Both the position numbers and the translations under genes were made by a program. Below are positions 7,990 through 17,523 of a stretch of 43,669 bases of DNA, piece after piece (positions within the stretch are counted from its first letter, which is position 1; the number at the start of each line of letters is the position of its first letter). The notes below the pieces were generated by a model that was not told the DNA's origin, ran no database searches, and saw nothing but the letters and a program-made list of their open reading frames with translations. The stretch is taken from contig CALAZZ010000092.1 in assembly GCA_937926515.1 (NCBI GenBank), forward strand, positions 1 to 43,669. Direction: 5' to 3'. Origin of the DNA: an uncultured Bacteroidales bacterium. Lineage in GTDB: Bacteria > Bacteroidota > Bacteroidia > Bacteroidales > F082.

Positions 7990-10827
7990 TCATCTTCCGG
8001 TCCTGTTTGTACCAAAGTTCCTGAAGTTATAGGTGAAGGTGAGCATGAAAAAGCGGTTCAAGACATTGGATCGGATATCTTCGACATAAGTGTCAGTTGC
8101 ATTGCGGCTTACACTATTATTTTGGTCAAGCAGATCATACACCCCAAAAGTGATCTCAGCCAACTGGCTTTTGAATAGTTTTCGGCCCAGATTCATGTTC
8201 CACAACATAAAATTTTCGTTAAAGGCATCACCCAGTCCGGTATAGTAGAGGTTGCTGATGTCGTTTCGGAGCACCCATCCTTTTAAGAATATCCAATTGA
8301 ACCTCAACTCGGCGATGTGATAGTAATAATTGTTATCCAACTGCGGTCGTATGGAGTTTTTTAGGATCTGATAATTTAGTCTGTATGAAATTGTGAAGTC
8401 TATATCGGTACTAATATTACTGCTTACAGCAATGCCTCCGTTGGTATTGTATGTCGTAGCGATGTTTTTCTGGTTATTGATCATGCCGGGCAGACGCGAG
8501 TAGGCCAGCCCGCCGGAAATGTTCAAATTGCTTTTGATCCATGATACAGGAAAGCCATAAGTGAGTGAGGATCGCAGGTTGGCATAACCACTCATATTTT
8601 CGGGACGGCTATATTGGGCACCACGTGGTAGTTCATATCCATTGTCAAGTATGGTGTCCTGCTTTGCAATGAGGTTCATATTTCCAATATAATTATTGGT
8701 GATATTGCCAAAAACAAATGCAAAAAGTGACTGTGAGCCTGCTGGTTTGGTCAGATTGTACCTTGCTGTAAAAAAGTGGCTTGTGCTTTGTTTTAGATCA
8801 GGGTTTCCGCTGCTGAGCAATAATGGGTTGGTATTGTCGACCATATCCTGAAGCTGATTTACTGAGGGGGAATTGGTAAAGCTCCTGTACATGATTCGTA
8901 GCCTTTGTGCACGTGAAAAGTTATAGTTAAACTGAAGCATAGGGATCAGGTTTTGAAATGAATAGTTCACTTCTGTAATATAGGGGATCTTTTGCTCCGA
9001 GTTCAAATCAGCTTGCTGGTAGGATAGCTCTGCAAGGAAATTATATTTTTCGGTTCTGAAGCGATATCCCAGTCCAAACCTGTTGGTCAGATAGCCGTTT
9101 GTAAGCTCGCTAGAGAGGTCATTTTCAAACAGGGAATATGATTCGCGGATGATATCCCAGCTGTTGGTCATTCTGTCAGAGGCATTGTCAGAAAAGGAGA
9201 GATTGTATGACAGCTGCAGCATACTTTTTTCACCCAAAGGCTCAGTGTAGGTCAGGTTGGAAGACAGCCCGTAGCTATCAGATTCAGATGTAGATTTCTG
9301 GTCAATAAGGTCTTCAGTAAAAACTGCACCTTCGTAATAATTGCTCAGTGCATCAAGAAAGTAGAGGTATTCATTGTTGTTCAGGTTCATATTTATCCTG
9401 GCAGAGATGGAGCGGCCATGTTCACTTATTTTAGCTCTGTATATTAGGGTGTTGCTTAGGGTATATCCATCCCATCGCCTGTCATAAGCCGTGATGGTTT
9501 GGTTCAGCAACTGATCTGCGATAAGAAAACTGGCCGCTTCGGAATAGGTGTCGGAGGCTGTGTTTTGAAAACTGAACCGGGGAATGATCAGCAACGAATG
9601 ATTATCATTGATGCTATAATCAATACGGGCATTGAAGCGGTGGTTCTGGTTGTTGCGTTCGGACAGGTTTGTTTCGGTATAATATTGTGAAGAGGAATCA
9701 TTCAGAAAATATTGTCGATCAGCCAGTTGTTCATTCTCATTTCGACTCAGGTTGAAGAAGTAACTGCTATTAACATTCACTTTTTCATTCCATGTGTCGG
9801 TATAGTTAATGCCATAGGCATGGGTGGTATTTTTTCCGCTTTGTTGTCCAATAAGAAAATCACCACGGTTAAAGCCTGACATGCCTCCGCCGCCTCTCAT
9901 CCTTCCCCCCATGCCACCACCTCTTCCACCACGTGAAGACATAAACCCTGACAGATCTTCGCTTGAGAAGTTTTGCTGGTTGATGTTGTTGCTCATCCCG
10001 ATGATTGAAATGCGCCTTTGATCCATAAACAAGTTGGTTGCAAGCCCTGCCTGGTACCTTTCTTCATTACCATAACCTGCATAAATCCGCCCAAACTGGC
10101 CGCTTCTCCTGTCCAGCCTTGTAACGATGTTAATGGTCTTAATGCGCTCACCATCATCAAATCCGGTAAGTCGCGACTGATCGCTCTGCTGGTCAAAAAT
10201 TTCGATTTGATCAATCATCTCAGCCGGCAGATTCCGCAATGCAATATTCGGATCATCCCCAAAAAATTCCTGGCCGTCGACCAGCACACGTTGTACAGTT
10301 TCGCCTTGTGCTTTAACCCCTTCCGGGTCAATAACCACTCCGGGCAACTTTTTTACAAGGTCTTCGGCGCTAGCATCCGGATTCGTTTTGAATGCCAGTG
10401 CGCTGAACTGTAGTGTGTCGCCACGTTGGCGCACAGGCACGGCCTCTCCTGTAACGACTATTTCCTCCAATTCAGCGTCCAGCGCGGGCAGTAGTATCTT
10501 TCCCAAATCAATTACCTCCTCAAAAACCCTGATCGTTTGCTCATAGGACTTGTGGCCGATATAGCTGATATGACCTGTGTACATACCCCTTGGTATCCTT
10601 AGGCTGAATGATCCATCGTTGGAGGTGGTTGTTTGATAAATCCTGGTGGTGTCGCGTAGATATGTGAGTTTGATATGTGCGCCCGGCATAGGCCCCTCAT
10701 CATACGATGCTGCAACTGTTCCTGTTACGATAACATCCTGGAAGCGGCCCTGATCCCTGTATCTGCCCTGCGCTAATACGACATAGGATATACTTATCAG
10801 GAAAAGGACGAGTAAGGGGTGTTTCAT
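7990..10827 (-). CDS. TonB-receptor-like outer-membrane protein with carboxypeptidase-regulatory N-domain
   Basis: A 945-residue outer-membrane protein. The signal peptide (1-19) ends VLAQ. A CarboxypepD_reg-like domain (about 32-115) has GTVAASYDEGPMPGAHIKL and SNDGSFSLRIPRGMY. The plug domain (about 120-235) contains EEIVVTGEAVPVRQRGDTL and VLVDGQEFFGDDP. A long beta-barrel rich in aromatic and Asn/Ser strands (about 240-945) ends with LTFTYNFRNFG. It belongs to the OMP_b-brl_3/SusC-like receptor class, many of which bind unknown substrates. A Gly/Arg/Met-rich loop (about residues 293-320) sits in the early barrel, as in several relatives. There is no SusD partner beside it, so glycan uptake is not supported. 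The start is well placed before the signal peptide. Confidence 0.88.
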   Translation of the reverse strand: MKHPLLVLFLISISYVVLAQGRYRDQGRFQDVIVTGTVAASYDEGPMPGAHIKLTYLRDTTRIYQTTTSNDGSFSLRIPRGMYTGHISYIGHKSYEQTIRVFEEVIDLGKILLPALDAELEEIVVTGEAVPVRQRGDTLQFSALAFKTNPDASAEDLVKKLPGVVIDPEGVKAQGETVQRVLVDGQEFFGDDPNIALRNLPAEMIDQIEIFDQQSDQSRLTGFDDGERIKTINIVTRLDRRSGQFGRIYAGYGNEERYQAGLATNLFMDQRRISIIGMSNNINQQNFSSEDLSGFMSSRGGRGGGMGGRMRGGGGMSGFNRGDFLIGQQSGKNTTHAYGINYTDTWNEKVNVNSSYFFNLSRNENEQLADRQYFLNDSSSQYYTETNLSERNNQNHRFNARIDYSINDNHSLLIIPRFSFQNTASDTYSEAASFLIADQLLNQTITAYDRRWDGYTLSNTLIYRAKISEHGRSISARINMNLNNNEYLYFLDALSNYYEGAVFTEDLIDQKSTSESDSYGLSSNLTYTEPLGEKSMLQLSYNLSFSDNASDRMTNSWDIIRESYSLFENDLSSELTNGYLTNRFGLGYRFRTEKYNFLAELSYQQADLNSEQKIPYITEVNYSFQNLIPMLQFNYNFSRAQRLRIMYRSFTNSPSVNQLQDMVDNTNPLLLSSGNPDLKQSTSHFFTARYNLTKPAGSQSLFAFVFGNITNNYIGNMNLIAKQDTILDNGYELPRGAQYSRPENMSGYANLRSSLTYGFPVSWIKSNLNISGGLAYSRLPGMINNQKNIATTYNTNGGIAVSSNISTDIDFTISYRLNYQILKNSIRPQLDNNYYYHIAELRFNWIFLKGWVLRNDISNLYYTGLGDAFNENFMLWNMNLGRKLFKSQLAEITFGVYDLLDQNNSVSRNATDTYVEDIRSNVLNRFFMLTFTYNFRNFGTNRTGR

Positions 10828-10900
10828 GGCTCTGGTTTGGTCTAATGAATAATCATTGAAGGGTTTAAGTAGGGTGCACTTAAGAAAACGTTAAATTAGA

Positions 10901-10915
10901 CTACCACTTAGGTAG
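10901..10915. promoter_or_regulatory. Small inverted repeat upstream of the TonB-receptor-like gene
   Basis: CTACC (10901-10905) and GGTAG (10911-10915) are perfect inverted arms around a 5-base centre, 74 bases upstream of the start at 10827. It could be an operator half-site pair. Five-base arms occur by chance, so this is only a candidate. Confidence 0.2.
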
Positions 10916-10968
10916 AAATATTCCACAAAACAGATAAAAATTTTGGAACTTATAATGTGAAGTAATAC

Positions 10969-12645
10969 TTATTCATGCTGCCTTTTATCCGTATTAAACA
11001 TCTCCAATAAATAATTATTATAGAAATTTTCAGCAGCCATTTCATGAATCAGCAGCACTGCATCTATATTACATTCAGCAAGCACTTCGGCATTTCTTTC
11101 GGATTGAGCAATCATAAATACTTTGCCATCAAAGTGTTGTCTTCTGAGTGTTTTCAGCAGATAGAGTGATTGTTCCATATAAGGAATGGTTACCACCACA
11201 CATTTTACATTTTTAAAGGGGATATATTCTAACAAATCGGCATCTTCAATATCGCCATAAATGATAGGCCTGTTTGCTGTTTGCCATTTTTTTACAAGTT
11301 CAGGGTCAAAATCAACGCCTAAAAAGTTGACTTCCGGGTGCAAATCGAGCTGATCGGCAATACTTGCACCAAAACGTCCCACACCGAAAATGACCACATC
11401 ATAATTCGGTTTTTTGATTTGTTGAATCTTGGCTTCACCAAAAGGAACTTTTCGCTCGAATATACGAATGGCAGGTGAGATAAAATCATAGATCTGGTGT
11501 GAGTAAAGGATCAAATAGGTGGAGGCTCCAATAGTGATCAAGCCAACCAGAGTGATCAGACCAACAGTGGAATCGGTTAAATGTCCGGCGGCAAGTCCCA
11601 GACCGGCAAATATTAGGGAGAACTCACTGATCTGAGCCACCGTTAATCCGGCCAGGAATGATGTCCGCTTTCTGTAGCCCATGACACCCATTATAATCAA
11701 TACAATGAGCGGATTACCTATTAAAACAAATAACGAGAAAACTACTGCAGATGATACCTGTTCGCTGATCAAGCTCAAATCAAGGTTTGCACCGAGGTTA
11801 ACAAAAAAGAACAGCAAAAGAAAATCACGTAGGTTGACCAGGCGGCTACTGATATTTTCCTTGAAAGGTGAGGTGGCCAGACTTACACCGGCTAAAAAAG
11901 CACCCACCTCACTGCTGAAACCTATCATATCACTAATGGCGGCAAGGCTTAATGCCCATGCAACTGAAAACAGTGCCAGCAGCTCCTGTGATTTGGCAAG
12001 GAAAAAACTCAGTGCAGGGATTACCCATTTTGTAAAAACAAATACCAATCCAATCAACACGAGGCCTTTGGCTATTGTTAAAAGTAATTCAACAGACAAT
12101 GAGCTTTCGCTATCTTGACCTAAGGCCGAAAGCACGATCATAGCCAGGATCACCACGATATCCTGCACAATAAGAAAACCGATTGATATCTGGCCATGCA
12201 GGGAGTCGATCTCTTTTTTATCGGAAAGTAATTTAACAATGATGATCGTACTTGAAAAGGTAAGTGCTATAGCAATGTACAAACTGTGAAGTTGTGAAAA
12301 CCCAAGCCATATGCCGATGAAGTAACCCACGGCAGAAGTGAAAAACACCTGTCCCAATCCTGTAAGCAGCGCTGTTTTACCAATGGTCTGAATCAGCCTC
12401 AGGTCGAGTTTTAAACCCACGATGAACAATAGAACGGCAATGCCGAGTTCGGCCAGGAGGTGAATCTGTGCCTGCGAATGAACAATATCAAACACGGAAG
12501 GCCCTACAACTACCCCCAGGGCTATGAACATGACAATAAGAGGCTGCTTTAACAACTGGCCCAGACCACCAAACAGGGCAGCCAGGAGTAGCAGGATGGC
12601 AAATTCGTAGAACGGATTGGTAGCAACTTCAGATAACCAGTGCAT
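10969..12645 (-). CDS. CPA2-family monovalent cation:proton antiporter with RCK domain (KefB/YbaL-like)
   Basis: A 558-residue inner-membrane protein that probably exchanges K+ or Na+ for H+. The membrane domain (residues 8-385, about 12-13 helices) shows CPA2 features: LAELGIAVLLFIVGLKLD at 64-81, the Q161-D162 pair in VQDIVVI, SSEVGAFLAGVSLA near 244-257, and the AQISEFSLI phrase near 337. A cytosolic RCK-N nucleotide-binding domain (about 413-540) begins VVIFGVGRFGAS with GxGxxG at 421-426, followed by the ribose-binding acidic residue in GVDFDPE. No RCK-C domain is present. The start follows the rmuC stop by 34 bp with no terminator, so the two are co-transcribed. Ion specificity is not determinable. 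Confidence 0.9.
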   Translation of the reverse strand: MHWLSEVATNPFYEFAILLLLAALFGGLGQLLKQPLIVMFIALGVVVGPSVFDIVHSQAQIHLLAELGIAVLLFIVGLKLDLRLIQTIGKTALLTGLGQVFFTSAVGYFIGIWLGFSQLHSLYIAIALTFSSTIIIVKLLSDKKEIDSLHGQISIGFLIVQDIVVILAMIVLSALGQDSESSLSVELLLTIAKGLVLIGLVFVFTKWVIPALSFFLAKSQELLALFSVAWALSLAAISDMIGFSSEVGAFLAGVSLATSPFKENISSRLVNLRDFLLLFFFVNLGANLDLSLISEQVSSAVVFSLFVLIGNPLIVLIIMGVMGYRKRTSFLAGLTVAQISEFSLIFAGLGLAAGHLTDSTVGLITLVGLITIGASTYLILYSHQIYDFISPAIRIFERKVPFGEAKIQQIKKPNYDVVIFGVGRFGASIADQLDLHPEVNFLGVDFDPELVKKWQTANRPIIYGDIEDADLLEYIPFKNVKCVVVTIPYMEQSLYLLKTLRRQHFDGKVFMIAQSERNAEVLAECNIDAVLLIHEMAAENFYNNYLLEMFNTDKRQHE

Positions 12646-12679
12646 AAATATCAGTTTTATTTAACGAGAGTTTAAAGTT

Positions 12680-14137
12680 TTATTGATCATTCTCAATAGT
12701 TTCATCCATTTCATCATCGAACAGGTTTTCATTGATCAGCAAAGTGGTCTCGGCAGCAGGCAACTCCTGTATTTTTCTCAGCTTTCGCTCGATTGCACGT
12801 GTGCGCGTACCCACCAGGGTGTCAAGTTCATTATTGGCCTGGTTGATACGTTCCTGGGTTTTCTTCAGTACAGTTCCAAATTTACCGAACTCTGTTTTCA
12901 CCGCACCTAATATTTGCCATACTTCACTGCTGCGTTTTTGTATGGCCAGGGTTTTAAATCCCATTTGTAAGCTGTTCAGTATGGCTGCCAGGGTGGTGGG
13001 TCCGGTAACAATAATTTTGTATTTGCGTTGTAATTGTTCAATCAGATCCGTATTGCGCACCACTTCGGCATATAGTCCTTCGATAGGTAGAAACATAATT
13101 CCGAAGTCGGTGGTAAAAGGGGGATCCAGGTACTTGTCGCTGATGTCTTTGGCTGCTTTGTTGATGGCATTGGATAAGGCTTTTGTGGCCGAGTCAATTT
13201 TTTCCGGACTGGCTTCATCATAGGCTGTTTGAAGCAAGTGATAGGCTTCTTGCGGGAATTTGGCATCAATAGGCAAAAATACCTGTTCATTGAAATCGTC
13301 CCGGCCGGGCAATTTGATGGCGAACTCCACCTGCTCGGTGCTGGATTTTTTAGTCCTGACATTTTGCTCATATTGCTCAGGGGCAAGTATTTGCTCGAGG
13401 ATATTTCCCAATTGGATCTCACCCAACATCCCCCTTGTTTTGACATTTGAGAGCACCCTTTTCAGCCCACCTACGTCATTTGCCAGGGTCTGCATTTCTC
13501 CAAGGCCTTTCTGCACGCTTTCAAGTTGTTTGCTTACAAGCTCGAACGATTGGCCCAATCGTGCTTCAAGTGTTTTCTGAAGTTTTTCGTCGACGGTTTC
13601 GCGCATCTTCTCCAGTTTCAATTCAGTCGATGTAATAAGTTCACCCTGTTTTTTTTCAAGGTCTGCAAATTTTTGCTTTTGCAATTCATTGAAATCTTTC
13701 ACATTGGTTGAGAAGCTATCCTGAAATGATTTGAGTGATCGCTCCATCACTTCTCTGTTGTCCTTATTGATGATATTGTTTTTTTCGAGAAGCGAATCCA
13801 TGCGTTCCTCAATGGTTTTATTCAGGCTCGTGATGGCCTTCAGGTTTTGCTCACTGATGCTTTTAAGCTGCTCCTGCTGATTGCGTGATATTTCTTTTAG
13901 GGTTTCGAGGAAAGTCTGTTGAAATTTGGTCAAATTATTGCCAAGCTCTTCTCGATTTTGCCGAAAATCATCTTTTACCAAATTTTCAAGCCGATCCAGG
14001 TTCTTCTCAATATATTCAAGTTTTTTAACAGTTTCATTCGCATTGGGATCAATCGGACTTTTCTTTCTGTTTATGACAAAGAAAATGAATTGGGCCACTA
14101 ATATTAATATCAGTACGCTGATTATGGCTATATCCAT
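12680..14137 (-). CDS. rmuC: DNA recombination protein RmuC
   Basis: About 485 residues from the ATG at 14137 (MDIAIISVLILIL...). The frame is open to 14209, but that would put 24 polar residues before the membrane anchor. One N-terminal transmembrane helix (3-21) is followed by a long coiled coil (about 35-240, heptad-like with many K/E/Q/L) and the RmuC nuclease-like domain (about 250-450). That domain shows SNVKTRGMLGEIQLGNILEQIL, LPIDAKFPQEAYH, GIMFLPIEGLYAEVVR and VTGPTTLAAILNSLQMGF. RmuC limits inversions and rearrangements and belongs to a PD-(D/E)xK-like group; the DAKFP phrase carries the expected Asp and Lys. It is the first gene of a unit with the CPA2 antiporter. Confidence 0.93.
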   Translation of the reverse strand: MDIAIISVLILILVAQFIFFVINRKKSPIDPNANETVKKLEYIEKNLDRLENLVKDDFRQNREELGNNLTKFQQTFLETLKEISRNQQEQLKSISEQNLKAITSLNKTIEERMDSLLEKNNIINKDNREVMERSLKSFQDSFSTNVKDFNELQKQKFADLEKKQGELITSTELKLEKMRETVDEKLQKTLEARLGQSFELVSKQLESVQKGLGEMQTLANDVGGLKRVLSNVKTRGMLGEIQLGNILEQILAPEQYEQNVRTKKSSTEQVEFAIKLPGRDDFNEQVFLPIDAKFPQEAYHLLQTAYDEASPEKIDSATKALSNAINKAAKDISDKYLDPPFTTDFGIMFLPIEGLYAEVVRNTDLIEQLQRKYKIIVTGPTTLAAILNSLQMGFKTLAIQKRSSEVWQILGAVKTEFGKFGTVLKKTQERINQANNELDTLVGTRTRAIERKLRKIQELPAAETTLLINENLFDDEMDETIENDQ

Positions 14138-14268
14138 GGTGTTGCTGGCATTAGGGTTGGTATGCAAATTTGCGAAGAATTGACGGATTAAACAACTTTC
14201 TTTTGTCACTGTCGGCTGTGGAGTGTCAATTAAAAGCAGAATAGAAGTATATTTTCAATCAGTCTTAT

Positions 14269-14276
14269 TACCTTTG
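14269..14276 (+). promoter_or_regulatory. Candidate -7 promoter element for yebC
   Basis: TACCTTTG matches the Bacteroidota -7 consensus TAnnTTTG exactly and lies 41 bases upstream of the yebC ATG. A T-rich stretch at 14251-14255 lies roughly where a -33 element would be but is not a good TTTG. It sits in the 179-bp divergent space between yebC and rmuC. Confidence 0.5.
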
Positions 14277-14316
14277 CGTTCGTTTTAATTAATTCTTAAT
14301 ACTCAAGCAAAATAAT

Positions 14317-15027
14317 ATGGGCAGAGCATTTGAATACCGCAGGGCAGCCAAAGAAAAACGTTGGGATAAAATGTCGAAGGTGTTCCCGAAATTGGGTAAG
14401 CTGATCACCATTGCAGCCAGGGAAGGTGGCCCTGATCCAGAGATGAATGCGCGCTTGCGCAATGCCATTCAGAATGCCAAGGCTGAAAATATGCCCAAAG
14501 AAAACATCGAGAATGCCATCAAACGCGCTTCGGGTAAGGATGCCGAATCAATGGTAGAGGTGGTTTATGAAGGCAAAGGACCGCATGGTGTATTGATGTA
14601 TGTTGAATGTGCCACAGATAATACCACGCGTACGGTGGCCAACGTAAAGTCCTATTTCAATAAGGTTGGCGGTAGTTTTGTTCCCAGTGGTTCACTTGAG
14701 TTTATGTTTTCGCGTAAGGCTGTTTTTGAATGTAAGATGAAAGAGGGTATTGATCTTGAAGAGTTGGAGCTGGAGCTGATCGATGCCGGACTGGAAGAAA
14801 TTGAACTACATGAAGATATGGTTTATGCCTATGCCGATTACACCAATTTCGGGCATCTTAACGAAGCCTTGATCCAACAGGGGCTCGATATTGAAAAATC
14901 AAGCCTGCAGCGTTTCCCCAACTCACCCGTCAGTTTTACCGATGAACAGAAAGCAGACATTGAAAAACTGATCGAAAAGATCGAGGAAGATGATGATGTG
15001 CAGGCAGTTTACACCAATATGGTATGA
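14317..15027 (+). CDS. yebC: YebC/PmpR family regulator (TACO1 family)
   Basis: A 236-residue cytosolic protein of normal length for the family. The N-terminal signature MGRAFEYRRAAKEKRWDKM is near-canonical, followed by the basic helices with GPDPEMNARLRNAI and MPKENIENAIKRASG. The middle domain contains YEGKGPHGVLMYVECATDN and the GGSFVPSGSLEFMF phrase. The C terminus is acidic (EKIEEDDDVQAVYTNM). YebC proteins have been described as DNA-binding regulators and, more recently, as ribosome-associated factors that ease stalling at proline-rich stretches, like mitochondrial TACO1. It is a single gene with its own promoter, divergent from rmuC. Confidence 0.96.
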   Translation: MGRAFEYRRAAKEKRWDKMSKVFPKLGKLITIAAREGGPDPEMNARLRNAIQNAKAENMPKENIENAIKRASGKDAESMVEVVYEGKGPHGVLMYVECATDNTTRTVANVKSYFNKVGGSFVPSGSLEFMFSRKAVFECKMKEGIDLEELELELIDAGLEEIELHEDMVYAYADYTNFGHLNEALIQQGLDIEKSSLQRFPNSPVSFTDEQKADIEKLIEKIEEDDDVQAVYTNMV

Positions 15028-15149
15028 TTGGGGTTGGTTAGTGTATATTGCACAATTGAATCGGACCTAATTATAGATTCAGTTAGATAAATATATCCAG
15101 CAGCAGCGAGAGGTTTACGCTTCACATCTCAAATAAAGCCGTTTTTCAC

Positions 15150-15157
15150 TATATTTG
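15150..15157 (+). promoter_or_regulatory. Candidate -7 element upstream of the secreted V8-like protease
   Basis: TATATTTG fits TAnnTTTG and lies 37 bases upstream of the ATG at 15195. No convincing TTG/TTTG is seen 17-23 bases further upstream, so support rests on the -7 match only. Confidence 0.4.
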
Positions 15158-15194
15158 TGTCCATATCAGTATTATGAGATGCTAATACCAATCC

Positions 15195-16427
15195 ATGCAA
15201 AAACCAATATCTGCAGTAACCCTGCTTATAGCTATTATTCTTTTCCTGTTTACTGAGCTGGCAAGCCAGCCAGATACCATTATCGCCTACGATGTATACA
15301 GTCAATCTATGGAAGTGATACCCCCTGTTGCCTATGACAGCAGCCTAATACACGGCCACACTGCAGCTTCAAAAGGTAGCATGGGAAACCAGATCCAACT
15401 GAACCTTGTGCCTCCTGATACCAATCTGGTTGAAGGCACACATTTTAGCTATATTGAGCGGGCCGACCTGTTTTATGAGGTGGCTGCTTATCCCATGCGC
15501 ACAGGTGTGAGGCTGATGGGATGGCGCGACGATACATTAAGGAATAACTGCTCAGCAACCATGGTAGCACCAAGGCTGGTGCTCACAGCTGCCCACTGTG
15601 TGTTTATGCGTAGCCAGGGATGGCGGTTCGACAGCATGCTGGCAGCACCAGCCTACCACAACGGACATTACATGGACGCCAACCTGCACAGCAGTGTTGT
15701 GAAGTATTATTTGTTCAAGTCTTACTTTGATGGCTCATCATGGGACGATATTGCATTGCTGCAACTTAAAGAGCCCTTAGGTGTTCAAACGGGTTGGCAA
15801 GGCATTGCTTTCCATGATGACCAAACTTTTTTCAACGACAGGGTGTTTCATAAACTCAGCTATCCCAATGTGGCCAATCCATTTGACTCTGCCAAACTCT
15901 ACAATGGTGATACCATGTATTACAACTATGGCTTAATTGATTACTTCGCTGGCCAGGTCGGGCAATATGATTGGCTGACGGTGATTAATGGTACTGTTTT
16001 AGGCATACCCGGTAAAAGTGGAAGTGCATTGTTCTATACTGACAATCAGGACTATCATGTCTATGGTGTTCTGAATTTTGCAAACAACTACAGGCATTAC
16101 CTTATTACAAGACAGGTTTTTAACCAGTTCAAGAACATTATGGACAACCATGCCACCAACGTTCAGGAGCAGCCTTATGATCAGCTCGTACACAGGGTAT
16201 TTCCTGTTCCAGCGCAAGAAAGAGTGACCATTCAGATGAGCAATTACCCGCCAGGCACTTACAGTTTAATTGTATATAACCTGCAAGGTCATATTGTAAG
16301 AAAGATTCATGGGTTGCACGGGGCTGAGGTAGTGATTGAAAAAGAAAACCTAATGTCTGGCGTATATGTCTTATATATCATCAATACCCAACGAACACTC
16401 GGAATCGGCAAGTTGGTGTTTTTGTAG
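15195..16427 (+). CDS. Secreted V8-like trypsin-fold serine protease with T9SS type A sorting domain
   Basis: A 410-residue exported protease. The signal peptide (about 1-24) ends ELAS. The chymotrypsin-fold domain (about 95-310) carries a full triad: H134 in LVLTAAHCVF, D185 in SSWDDIALLQL and S275 in GIPGKSGSALF. The GKSGS nucleophile context and lack of trypsin-type specificity phrases point to the glutamyl endopeptidase/V8 group. The last ~75 residues are a Por-secretion (type A) C-terminal domain: VFPVPAQERVTIQM, GTYSLIVYNLQGHIVRKI and MSGVYVLYI, with a terminal KLVF. It is thus expected to cross the outer membrane through the T9SS and be anchored or released. Substrate is inferred only as protein. 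Monocistronic. Confidence 0.88.
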   Translation: MQKPISAVTLLIAIILFLFTELASQPDTIIAYDVYSQSMEVIPPVAYDSSLIHGHTAASKGSMGNQIQLNLVPPDTNLVEGTHFSYIERADLFYEVAAYPMRTGVRLMGWRDDTLRNNCSATMVAPRLVLTAAHCVFMRSQGWRFDSMLAAPAYHNGHYMDANLHSSVVKYYLFKSYFDGSSWDDIALLQLKEPLGVQTGWQGIAFHDDQTFFNDRVFHKLSYPNVANPFDSAKLYNGDTMYYNYGLIDYFAGQVGQYDWLTVINGTVLGIPGKSGSALFYTDNQDYHVYGVLNFANNYRHYLITRQVFNQFKNIMDNHATNVQEQPYDQLVHRVFPVPAQERVTIQMSNYPPGTYSLIVYNLQGHIVRKIHGLHGAEVVIEKENLMSGVYVLYIINTQRTLGIGKLVFL

Positions 16428-16523
16428 AGTACCTGTTTCCTGTATTCTAGATGCCTTACCGCTGTCGCAGAATTGAATCGTGCGTCAACAAAGAAGAGAA
16501 AGTACAGTCAGGCAAACGTATCT

Positions 16524-17225
16524 CTAATAAATCTCACTCAATACCGAATAGCTTTCCAGGCGACCTTTGTCGTTATACATCTCTGTCCTGATAGTACCCA
16601 GTCCGGGGGCCAGGTACTCCACGCCTTTGCTCATCATTTTCTTAGGGATGCCCATTGCTTTCAGCTCAGTATAAGTATCGTATGTGATCTTGAAACACTC
16701 ATAGGAACCAGCTGGGGTGGTGATGGTTTCCTGAGCCTCGACCAGCCTGTTCTGTATGTTTAACGCCATTTCTGAAATTTGGATACCCGCAGAACTCACT
16801 GTCATTTGAAGATTAGCATCGGGCAGTTGGTCGCCCACTTCAGGATTATCAGGTATCATGATATCGGTAGTTGTCATGTTTATTTCCATGCCCTGGAATC
16901 CGGCCAGCATAGATTGATCGATTATGGATTGAATATCCAGGATCAGCTCACCACCCCGACACTGGACTGAAAATTCCATCTCGTGCTGTAATCGATCACG
17001 TGTGTCAAAATGTTTGGCCAGTATCCGGGCTTCAATATAATCAGAATGGTGATGAACCTCTTTAACCATGAGGTCTTGCTTGCCTTGCAACCTGTCGCGC
17101 CGGTCATAGTTCTCAATGATTAAACCTCTGTTTTCTTCGAGAGGCAAATAATAGTTGCACTCTTGTGCAAAAACAATATTGCTTAGCAGAATAAAGATAA
17201 TGATTGGGATGTGTTGTTTCATCAT
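16524..17225 (-). CDS. Secreted DUF3108/TapB-like protein, function unknown
   Basis: A 233-residue protein with a signal peptide (residues 1-20, ending VFAQ) and a mature domain of beta strands. The phrase ENRGLIIENYDRRDRLQGKQ and the later ETITTPAGSYECFKITYDTYTE, followed by EYLAPGLGTIRTEMYNDKGRLESYSVL, are typical of DUF3108-like and TapB-annotated proteins of Bacteroidota. The last phrase resembles the strand that closes the lipoprotein-carrier-like sheet in those families. No catalytic residues stand out. It is the only minus-strand gene in this part of the window, facing the V8-like protease end to end with 96 bp between them. Confidence 0.7.
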   Translation of the reverse strand: MMKQHIPIIIFILLSNIVFAQECNYYLPLEENRGLIIENYDRRDRLQGKQDLMVKEVHHHSDYIEARILAKHFDTRDRLQHEMEFSVQCRGGELILDIQSIIDQSMLAGFQGMEINMTTTDIMIPDNPEVGDQLPDANLQMTVSSAGIQISEMALNIQNRLVEAQETITTPAGSYECFKITYDTYTELKAMGIPKKMMSKGVEYLAPGLGTIRTEMYNDKGRLESYSVLSEIY

Positions 17226-17523
17226 GTTAGATTTTTACATATTCAATAAGCGGCTAAAATATCATGCTTCTTTAGGAATAGCAACTTAATTAAGATATTT
17301 TAGGCTTTTTATCGCTATCTGTATTTTATGAACCTTGTTGGAAGTAGCCATAATCAGTATAAGCATGGCTCAGCTTATTCTGTTCTAATCTGTACAATTT
17401 GTGTCCCAATACGAACGGTTAAATAGGTTTTAACTTCAGCTTCCTAATATAAAATACACATATTCAAAACATTATATTTTATTGCACACTTTTTGACATA
17501 TTATTATTGTAAATCATATTAAA
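17226..17523. other. AT-rich divergent intergenic region
   Basis: 298 bases between the start of the DUF3108-like gene and the start of the alpha/beta hydrolase gene. It must hold two outward promoters. It is AT-rich, and I could not find a well-formed TTG-N(17-23)-TAnnTTTG pair in either direction. No ORF or RNA signature was seen. Confidence 0.5.

Noticed and set aside
9880..9950. Gly/Arg/Met-rich tract in the TonB-receptor-like protein as a separate element or frameshift
   Set aside because: It is in frame, flanked by good barrel sequence on both sides, and such glycine-rich loops occur in relatives. It is treated as a natural extracellular loop.
12646..12679. Terminator between rmuC and the antiporter gene
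   Set aside because: The 34-bp gap has no inverted repeat; it was read as an operon junction instead.
15045..15090. TGAATC...GATTCA inverted repeat after yebC as a terminator
   Set aside because: Six-base AT-rich arms with a 13-base loop and no T tract are too weak to support it.
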